Source: Paramuribaculum sp. (GTDB taxonomy: Bacteria; Bacteroidota; Bacteroidia; Bacteroidales; Muribaculaceae). From it: a stretch of DNA of 6,905 nt. This document shows positions 1 to 5,464 of this stretch, piece after piece. The position numbers and the translations under genes are program-made. Location of the stretch: positions 1 through 6,905 of the forward strand of contig JAIDJZ010000198.1 of the NCBI GenBank assembly GCA_029051965.1, read 5' to 3'. Within the stretch, counting starts at the first letter, position 1, and every line of letters starts with the position of its first letter. Below the pieces are notes generated by a model, which was not told the origin of the DNA, made no database searches, and saw only the letters and a program-made list of their open reading frames with translations.

Positions 1-2
1 GT

Positions 3-65
3 TCCGGAGTTGTCCGGGCTGAAGAGGACAAAGTATGGTTTAACAATATTATTTTCGATCAATAG
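3..65 (+). CDS. 3' end of an unidentified upstream gene (partial)
   Basis: An open frame enters from the left edge and encodes 20 residues ending in ...KVWFNNIIFDQ before a TAG stop at 63-65. The final G of that stop is the first base of the GTG start of the next gene (TAGTG), a junction typical of translationally coupled genes in one operon. That junction is the main reason to believe this frame. The other two forward frames are less likely: one has a TGA at 20-22, and the other runs on through the next gene as an out-of-frame shadow. The fragment is too short to assign a family, and the rest of the gene lies outside the window. Confidence 0.45.
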   Translation, partial: SGVVRAEEDKVWFNNIIFDQ

Positions 66-619
66 TGTTTTTACAATATCTTCTGGGTATGCTGCAACTC
101 CTGCTCTCTCCGCGTCGCGGATGGGAGGATATTGCAGTCGACGGTTTTTCGTCGACAGAAATCCTGCGAAAGGGTTTCGTCCCGCTCATTGTCGTAGTCT
201 CGCTGACTTGTCTGCCTTCACTATGGTATCATTCCGATGCGACGGTTGCCGGAGTGTGTGAGCGTATGGTCGCGTGTTTTGTCAAGTTCCTCGCAAGTTT
301 CTATGTGGCATCGTTCTGTTTCTCGCTCTACATTCCAACGTGTACGGACAATGTCATGTCAATGAACAAAAACCATACATTTATTGTCTATTCTCTCGGA
401 ATCCTTGCGCTACTTAACATACTGACCAATCTTCTGCCGATGGTGCCGGACATGCTCTATCTGCTGCCAGTCTATGTTTACTTTATTATGTGGCGCGGCA
501 TAACTTTCATGGAGGTGAAATTCAATGGTGTGATCAGTTTCATGCTGCTTAACCTTTTTGCACTTCTTCTACCTCCGTTTCTATTCCAATATCTGTTTAA
601 TCTGATTATACCGGCTTGA
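65..619 (+). CDS. Yip1-like integral membrane protein, function unknown
   Basis: The 184-residue protein is strongly hydrophobic, with about five likely membrane segments near residues 38-55, 68-90, 105-125, 127-147 and 156-182. The N-terminal stretch [12 protein letters not shown] (residues 12-23), a Pro followed by a Trp just before the first membrane segment, fits the Yip1 family (PF04893). Bacterial Yip1-like proteins sit in the inner membrane and mostly have no known role. The start is taken as GTG at 65, because an in-frame TAA lies at 41-43 and no ATG or TTG intervenes. The next option is ATG at 89 (residue 9), which would remove part of the conserved N-terminus. No Shine-Dalgarno is visible, as is usual in Bacteroidota. 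The gene overlaps the upstream stop by 1 nt and ends 2 nt before smpB, so the three are probably co-transcribed. The family call rests on topology and a short motif. Confidence 0.75.
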   Translation: MFLQYLLGMLQLLLSPRRGWEDIAVDGFSSTEILRKGFVPLIVVVSLTCLPSLWYHSDATVAGVCERMVACFVKFLASFYVASFCFSLYIPTCTDNVMSMNKNHTFIVYSLGILALLNILTNLLPMVPDMLYLLPVYVYFIMWRGITFMEVKFNGVISFMLLNLFALLLPPFLFQYLFNLIIPA

Positions 620-621
620 AA

Positions 622-1074
622 ATGAAATTTTCTGAAGTAAATATAAAGAATAAGAGAGCGACGTTCGATTATGCTATTTCCGAGACCTTTACGGCGGGAA
701 TTGTGCTGACCGGAACGGAGATCAAGTCAATACGCCAGGGAAAGGCGAGCCTTGTCGATACGTTCTGCTACGTTGCGTCTGACGGGGTGTGGATCAAAAA
801 CATGTATATTGCCGAGTATTTCTATGGGTCGTATAACAACCATGAGTCTCGTCGGGACCGCAAACTGCTTCTTAATAAAAAAGAGATCGCAAAGCTCTCG
901 AAATGTGGCAGGGAGACCGGCATGACGATCGTGCCGCTGCGTATATTCATCAATGACCGCGGCCTTGCGAAAATGGTCATCGGTATCGGCCGCGGTAAGA
1001 AGGAGTACGATAAGCGTCAGTCTATAAAGGAGCGCGAAGATAAGCGGGCAATGGCGCGTATGTTTGAGAAATAG
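622..1074 (+). CDS. smpB: SsrA-binding protein SmpB
   Basis: SmpB binds the tRNA-like domain of tmRNA and brings it to stalled ribosomes for trans-translation, which frees the ribosome and tags the nascent peptide for degradation. The 150-residue length is normal for the family. Family blocks are seen in order: [10 protein letters not shown] near residues 8-17, then [13 protein letters not shown] (26-38) and GKASLVDTF (40-48), [18 protein letters not shown] (72-89), and the basic tail from [12 protein letters not shown] (123-134) to the C-terminus. In known SmpB structures the body is an OB-fold beta barrel and the basic tail lies in the empty mRNA channel. The start is ATG 622, two bases after the membrane gene's TGA. 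A TTG at 616 is in frame but lies inside the upstream gene and would add two residues (Leu-Lys as sequence) before the usual Met-Lys start. The matching tmRNA gene is not in the window. Confidence 0.97.
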   Translation: MKFSEVNIKNKRATFDYAISETFTAGIVLTGTEIKSIRQGKASLVDTFCYVASDGVWIKNMYIAEYFYGSYNNHESRRDRKLLLNKKEIAKLSKCGRETGMTIVPLRIFINDRGLAKMVIGIGRGKKEYDKRQSIKEREDKRAMARMFEK

Positions 1075-1076
1075 GC

Positions 1077-1796
1077 TTAGAAATTAGAGTATTCTTCCTC
1101 GTAGTGCAGGTCTTTATAGTATAATGGAGCAGAGAGCGGGCCTCGTTCGATGATGGATTTTATAGTGTCGGTGACTCTTTTCTGTTGTATGTCCGAAGCT
1201 CCGGTGTTGAATGTGCGAACGAAGCCGTTCTGATCAACTACTACGGTTGTCGGATAATAAGATTCACGCGGAAGCCATGATGTCAGAGTTGAATCTGCTG
1301 CGATATGTGCCCATTTGAAGTTGCGGCTCTTCATTATTTTCTTTACTGTCGACGGAGATTCTACATTCACTCCGATGAAATTGCATTGAGGAAAAGAGTC
1401 CTGAAGGGATGAGAGCCATGGGATCTCGGACATGCAGGGAGGACATGTCGAAAACCAGAAGTTGAACACTGTTATCCGTCCGAGAAGATCTTTATTGGTC
1501 CAATGGTTTCCTTTGGAATCGACGATGTCTATCTGAGGCAGTGTTGTGGGTCGATGCCATTCGGTTTTTAGATTGCCGCGCGATCCCCAGAGTAATGTGT
1601 GCATATATTCGAAGAGTTCATCTTTTGTCCAGTCGGATTTTGTGGAAGCTGTCATCGGACGATGGGCATCGAAATAGATTCCCGGCGGAATCTGTCGGCC
1701 TGTCGTGGCGACAGACGTGTTGCGGTTTGACGAGCATGAGCATATGGCAGTACATACAGAGACGGCCAGAAGCGAGATGAAGAACAGATGTTTCAT
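1077..1796 (-). CDS. TlpA-like thioredoxin-fold lipoprotein (thiol-disulfide oxidoreductase)
   Basis: This is a 239-residue exported protein. Residues 1-20 form a signal peptide with a hydrophobic core, ending in ICSC, so C21 is the probable lipidated cysteine. The residues after it (SSNRN) lack the acidic surface-export signal known in Bacteroidota lipoproteins, which suggests it stays on the periplasmic side (inference). After a linker region (about 22-85) comes a TlpA/ResA-type thioredoxin domain. It has FNFWFSTCPPC with active cysteines C118 and C121, followed by MSEIPWL, then the cis-proline strand YPTTVVVDQNG (P182). Such proteins reduce or exchange disulfides in the periplasm, often during cytochrome c maturation or stress; the substrate here is unknown. 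The ATG at 1796 is the first start after an in-frame stop at 1811-1809. It follows the methyltransferase by 22 bp, so the two are likely one operon. Its stop lies 2 bp from the convergent smpB stop. Confidence 0.88.
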   Translation of the reverse strand: MKHLFFISLLAVSVCTAICSCSSNRNTSVATTGRQIPPGIYFDAHRPMTASTKSDWTKDELFEYMHTLLWGSRGNLKTEWHRPTTLPQIDIVDSKGNHWTNKDLLGRITVFNFWFSTCPPCMSEIPWLSSLQDSFPQCNFIGVNVESPSTVKKIMKSRNFKWAHIAADSTLTSWLPRESYYPTTVVVDQNGFVRTFNTGASDIQQKRVTDTIKSIIERGPLSAPLYYKDLHYEEEYSNF

Positions 1797-1818
1797 ATTG
1801 AATATAATTTATAGTTGC

Positions 1819-3021
1819 TTATTCCGGGGCTGTCAGAATCAGTACGGTTTTGGCGGAGGCTGTGCGCGTAGCCCAGATTCTGTTTGTCCCTCCTTGTTTC
1901 AGTTTGAGCTTTTTAAATAGCTCTTCCGGTTTCAGAGGGAAGTTTCGTGTCGAAATATCGGCTTTTCCGCATTTTTCGCGAAGTGCTTTTATGTCGTTTT
2001 TGCTCATGGAGAAAACGCCGATTACTCTGTGGGATGATCCCGGGAAGTGCTCAGCGGCATTGTCAGATGTATAGAGATGGCTGTTGGGCGCGATTTTGTT
2101 AAGGCCGAAACGCGATGACAGAAGATTGAACGGACCTGTTTTGAAAACTGAGGGAAACGGCTCATGAAGCCATTGACCCTGTTTCGGATCGGAAATGACG
2201 GCGTGCGAGGATTCTTCTTCGCCGAATGTAAAGGGAAAAGAGTCCAGTGGCCCGCAATCGGTTATTGTTGCTGATATGATTGTCGGTTCTTTTGCGGATA
2301 CGTCGCGCTCGCATATGACAACGAGTTCCTTGCATTCATGTCTGTCACCTATGGCTATTATCCGGCTCACATTTGAGATCTCGCTCAGGGTGTGTTTAAT
2401 GTCCAGCATTGGCGACGCCTTTATGATGACTTTAGGTGCAACGCTGAGCATCCGGGGGAGAATGGCTGTCACATCGGGCGAGCAGTCGGCAAGCGCAAAT
2501 AGCCGTCGGCCGTGGGAACCGCGTCTTGCCGGATCGATGAAGATTGCATCGAAGCTGTCGGGTTGAGAACTGTTGAGAAACTCAACGCTGTCACCTTCGA
2601 GAACCGTTATGTTGTTGAGTCCGAGCAGTGATGCGTTATGGGACGCACATGCCGCTGTAACCGGATTGATATCCAGTGCGGTTACAGAGGAAGCCTGCCG
2701 AGCGATATGGAAGGAATCAATACCGAGTCCGCATGTCATGTCGAGCACTCTTTGTGCCGGAGCGCAAAGTTGTGCATGGAAAGCTGCTAACGCATCGGAG
2801 GTCGCTTGTTCGGATGACAGGACCGACGGGAATCGGAAGCGTGGAGCTGCGAGCAGGGTTTCGTGGAGTTTTCGTGCCGTGCGCTGGCGGCATTCGATCT
2901 GGTCGATCACGTCGGAAAACCCGACTTTGCCGCGGTTGGCCAGGCGCAGACGGTTGACGTCCTCCATAGCCAGACGCTCGACATCGCTCCACTGAGTATC
3001 TGTCAGATTTATAATTTCCAT
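1819..3021 (-). CDS. Class I SAM-dependent methyltransferase with PG_1098/THUMP-like C-terminus
   Basis: The 400-residue cytoplasmic protein has an N-terminal helical region (about 1-85) and a Rossmann methyltransferase core. SAM motif I is VLDMTCGLGIDSF (92-104). The acidic residue that usually contacts the SAM ribose is D117 in ALDIN. Motif IV is FIDPARRG (161-168), in place of the DPPY of many base N-methyltransferases. WLHEPFPSVFKTGPFNLL (284-301) fits the PG_1098 ferredoxin-like domain. The last 65 residues, with STRNFPLKPEELFKKLKLKQGG (357-378), fit the THUMP-like domain. THUMP domains normally bind RNA, so an RNA substrate is plausible, but the target is not established to my knowledge. 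ATG at 3021 is the first possible start, because the codon directly upstream (3024-3022) is TGA in frame. It is followed by the TlpA-like gene after 22 bp. Family assignment is firm; the reaction site is not. Confidence 0.9.
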   Translation of the reverse strand: MEIINLTDTQWSDVERLAMEDVNRLRLANRGKVGFSDVIDQIECRQRTARKLHETLLAAPRFRFPSVLSSEQATSDALAAFHAQLCAPAQRVLDMTCGLGIDSFHIARQASSVTALDINPVTAACASHNASLLGLNNITVLEGDSVEFLNSSQPDSFDAIFIDPARRGSHGRRLFALADCSPDVTAILPRMLSVAPKVIIKASPMLDIKHTLSEISNVSRIIAIGDRHECKELVVICERDVSAKEPTIISATITDCGPLDSFPFTFGEEESSHAVISDPKQGQWLHEPFPSVFKTGPFNLLSSRFGLNKIAPNSHLYTSDNAAEHFPGSSHRVIGVFSMSKNDIKALREKCGKADISTRNFPLKPEELFKKLKLKQGGTNRIWATRTASAKTVLILTAPE

Positions 3022-3056
3022 TCAAGGTATAGTATAATCCGCAAGTTACAAAAAAA

Positions 3057-3071
3057 ATGGCATTCGGCCAT
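3057..3071 (-). other. Weak hairpin followed by a T-run in the methyltransferase leader
   Basis: Read on the minus strand, ATGGC-CGAAT-GCCAT forms a perfect 5-bp stem with a 5-nt loop, followed at once by a run of Ts (the complement of the A-run reaching 3050). This has the layout of an intrinsic terminator, but the stem is short and has only three G-C pairs. It lies 36 bp upstream of the methyltransferase start. If transcribed from further upstream it could attenuate that transcript or stop stray antisense transcription. It may also be chance. Confidence 0.25.
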
Positions 3072-3145
3072 GCGGAGGGCGTAATTTGTTTGCTTTTCTC
3101 GAAGGGACAGCAGACAGTAAGCCGTAAAACAGCTTTGGCATGGAA

Positions 3146-3177
3146 TTTGTTATTCTGACTGTAGATTTGTAAATTTG
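3146..3177 (+). promoter_or_regulatory. Bacteroidota sigma-ABfr-type promoter for the TPR gene
   Basis: A -33 element TTTG (3146-3149) is followed by a 20-nt spacer and a perfect -7 element TAAATTTG (3170-3177), matching the known Bacteroides consensus TTTG-N19-21-TAnnTTTG. Transcription would begin near 3181-3184, leaving a leader of about 16-19 nt before the ATG at 3200, which supports that start. A second perfect -7-type box, TAGATTTG (3162-3169), abuts the first. Its spacing to candidate TTTG elements is 12 or 24 nt, outside the usual range, so it is less likely to be used alone. Confidence 0.75.
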
Positions 3178-3179
3178 CA

Positions 3180-3200
3180 ATGAACAGAAATCTCCCCTGA
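3180..3200 (+). other. Possible six-codon leader ORF overlapping the TPR gene start
   Basis: ATG at 3180 opens a tiny frame encoding MNRNLP, with its TGA at 3198-3200 overlapping the ATG of the next gene (TGATG). The arrangement would allow translational coupling. However, the predicted transcription start of the main promoter falls at about 3181-3184, so the leader ATG may not be in the mRNA unless the upstream -7 box is used. A chance occurrence is quite possible. Confidence 0.2.
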
Positions 3201-5407
3201 TGATAAAAACACCCCAACTCCAACTGATTGCCGGACGTATAAGCGACGCGCTTCAGAATTCAAGAATTTCCGAGGCGTTCTCGGAACTGACAGCTATGGC
3301 GGAGGCGACTTCGGCTCCCTGGACGATAAAGAATGAGATAACCCGTCTGCAGGAAGGGTTCGGCTTTCTTCGAGAATATGCCGTCAGCGGTGTAGAAGAT
3401 CCGAGCCGTGATGATATCCTTGCCGAAATCAAGGCTGGAATAACAACCCAGACAGAAGCAATTGTGCGACTTTCGATGGTCGAGGAGTCTCCGAAGATCT
3501 ATTTCAGCAATCTGCGTTATGAGAGACTTCAGTCCGATTCTTCAATTCTCGGATTGATTGGCGAGTTTACGGCTTTTAATTCGACTCTCAGCATGATGGC
3601 GTTCACTTCGCCCTATGCAAAGTCCGACAATCTGAAAATGGAGAAGAGCCGTCAGATGGATATGGCGCGTCGAATCTTCAATCTCATATGGACTGCATTT
3701 CCGCTTAAGCCGGACGACGCAAGAGCAATTCGTTCCGCGCTCTCGGACGAAACGATCCGGAGTGAGTTCAGAGAGCTTTTTCTGAGCGCGCTGATGCTTG
3801 GTGCCTTCGAGTTTTATGATGAGAGAAGGATCGTGTTGCTCGCTGAAACCTATCTGACCGCAACGGGCGATCTTGAGTTGCGTGCTCTTGTGGGGCTGGT
3901 TCTTTCGCTTTGGATTCAGCGTGAGTCTCTTTCCGGGAAGTACCTTAAAAATGTGATGGGGTTTGTCCGTGAGAAGAAAGGGTGGGCAGAAGATCTGAAG
4001 ATGATTTTCCTTAACCTCGTGCGCACACGTGACACCGATCGTATTACCCGAACGATGAATGAGGAAGTCATTCCCGGAATGATGAAGCTTCGTCCGGAGA
4101 TTTTCAGAAAGTTCTCTGGAAAGGACCTGTCGGACGAATTCGATCCGGAAGAGATGAACCCGGAGTGGGAATCGCTACTTGAAAAATCAGGCATGGCAGA
4201 CAAACTGAAAGCTCTGAATGAACTTCAGTCTGAAGGTGGAGATGTCATGCATTCTACTTTCGCCGCTCTCAAGGGTTTTCCGTTTTTTCATCAGGTGCCG
4301 AACTGGTTTCTCCCGTTCTTTACTGAGCAGGCCGATGTGGCAGATGTACTGGCTGAGTCTGCCGATGATCTTGGCGAACTTATCGCAATGATGCCGATGA
4401 TCTGCGATAATGACAAGTATTCTTTGGTTATGTCAATGAGTCAGATGCCTTCGGCCAACCGCAGGATGATGGTGGAGCAGTTCAAAATGCAGAACATCAA
4501 TCTGTCGGAACTGCGCAATTCGCTTCTCAATCCTGAAATTGCAAGCCGAAGTAATCGTGCCAATGATATTATCCATGATTTCTATCGCTTTTTTACCCTT
4601 TTTCGTCGTAAGTCGGAATTTGTCAATCCGTTTGCAAAGCCGATCAATCTTGCTGCAGTCGGATTGCTCTCGCCTGACCTTGTCGACCGGGAGGCTCTGC
4701 AGGCGGTAGGGGAGTTTTATTTCAAGCGTGGCTACCACACAGAAGCGCTTGAGGTTTTTCGGTTGCTTTTGTCGGAAGATGGCGCTGCCTCATTATGGCA
4801 GAAAGCGGGCTACTGTGAGCAACAGCTGGGTAACATCACAGAGGCTCTTTCTCTTTACAGACGAAGCGAACTCCTGTCGCCTCCCGGACAGTGGCTTCGC
4901 CGACGGATTGCGTATTGCCTGAAGATGCTCGGAAAGCATGAGGAAGCCGTCGGATATTATAAAGAACTCTCGGAAGAAAAGCCGCGCGATCTTGGTCTGG
5001 CTCTCAGTCTCGGTCATTGCTATCTTGCTCTCGGACGATTTTCGGATGCCCTGCAGTGTTATTTCAAGGTTGAATATCTCGATGAAAACGGTTCGAAAGC
5101 GTTGCGCCCGATTGCGTGGTGTTCGTTTGTTGAGGGGGATTACGACCGTTCTGAGAAATATTATGCGAAAATTCTTGCCGGTGATCCTACGCCGACTGAT
5201 TATCTCAATGTCGGCCATCTTTATCTCGCCAGAAGAAATTTCAAGGAGGCTGCCGGATATTATTCAGCCTATCTTCAGAAGGTGGGTGGCGATTCCGGGA
5301 AGCTTTATGAAGCGGTAAATGCTGACAAGGAATATCTCGTCAAGGCCGGGGTCGACCAGCTGCTCGTTTCGCTGGTTCTCGACAAGGCTGTTTTTCCAGC
5401 GACATAA
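3200..5407 (+). CDS. TPR-repeat protein with a large uncharacterised helical N-terminal region
   Basis: The protein has 735 residues with no signal peptide or membrane segment, so it is probably cytoplasmic. Residues 500-703 divide into six consecutive TPR units of exactly 34 residues with no insertions, with cores such as AGYCEQQLGNITEALSLY, LGHCYLALGRFSDALQCY and VGHLYLARRNFKEAAGYY. A 32-residue tail follows. TPR arrays are protein-binding scaffolds. Residues 1-490 look largely alpha-helical, possibly HEAT-like near 165-240. They include an acidic stretch around 305-325 and an aromatic-rich motif FPFFHQVPNWFLPF (360-373), which I believe recurs in Bacteroidota TPR proteins but cannot check here. 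ATG 3200 is the first start after an in-frame TAA at 3170-3172 and sits 22 bp after a consensus promoter. The M3 peptidase gene follows after 57 bp and may be co-transcribed. I do not know the protein's function. Confidence 0.9.
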   Translation: MIKTPQLQLIAGRISDALQNSRISEAFSELTAMAEATSAPWTIKNEITRLQEGFGFLREYAVSGVEDPSRDDILAEIKAGITTQTEAIVRLSMVEESPKIYFSNLRYERLQSDSSILGLIGEFTAFNSTLSMMAFTSPYAKSDNLKMEKSRQMDMARRIFNLIWTAFPLKPDDARAIRSALSDETIRSEFRELFLSALMLGAFEFYDERRIVLLAETYLTATGDLELRALVGLVLSLWIQRESLSGKYLKNVMGFVREKKGWAEDLKMIFLNLVRTRDTDRITRTMNEEVIPGMMKLRPEIFRKFSGKDLSDEFDPEEMNPEWESLLEKSGMADKLKALNELQSEGGDVMHSTFAALKGFPFFHQVPNWFLPFFTEQADVADVLAESADDLGELIAMMPMICDNDKYSLVMSMSQMPSANRRMMVEQFKMQNINLSELRNSLLNPEIASRSNRANDIIHDFYRFFTLFRRKSEFVNPFAKPINLAAVGLLSPDLVDREALQAVGEFYFKRGYHTEALEVFRLLLSEDGAASLWQKAGYCEQQLGNITEALSLYRRSELLSPPGQWLRRRIAYCLKMLGKHEEAVGYYKELSEEKPRDLGLALSLGHCYLALGRFSDALQCYFKVEYLDENGSKALRPIAWCSFVEGDYDRSEKYYAKILAGDPTPTDYLNVGHLYLARRNFKEAAGYYSAYLQKVGGDSGKLYEAVNADKEYLVKAGVDQLLVSLVLDKAVFPAT

Positions 5408-5464
5408 ACCGGGTCTGACAGAATGATGACAATTCTCTCACTGTATTATAACTGAAACTAACAT

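Noticed and set aside
10..261. Forward 83-residue open frame beginning with TTG at the left edge
   Set aside because: It overlaps the Yip1-like gene in another frame, is rich in Arg, Cys and Ser as out-of-frame readings are, and resembles no family. Its apparent signal-like N-terminus is the shifted reading of hydrophobic codons.
2195..2995. Two forward open frames (123 and 140 residues) opposite the methyltransferase
   Set aside because: They are antisense readings of a gene with clear SAM motifs, and their Ser/Arg-rich composition is typical of shadows.
3022..3048. Near-matches to a -7 box on the minus strand (TACCTTG and TAACTTG)
   Set aside because: Both are a base short of TAnnTTTG. 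The first would place the start site inside the coding region, and the second has no TTTG at the right distance upstream.
2717..3223. Reverse 168-residue open frame spanning the divergent intergenic region
   Set aside because: It overlaps the methyltransferase on the same strand in another frame and runs through the forward promoter. The sequence is low in typical protein character and matches nothing I know.
4793..5318. Long antisense and shifted frames over the TPR-coding region
   Set aside because: The in-frame product has six exact 34-residue TPR units, so these frames are by-products of the codon pattern.
5420..5436. Inverted repeat AGAAT-7 nt-ATTCT between the TPR and peptidase genes
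   Set aside because: The stem is only 5 bp, mostly A-T, and has no T-run after it, so it does not support a terminator call.
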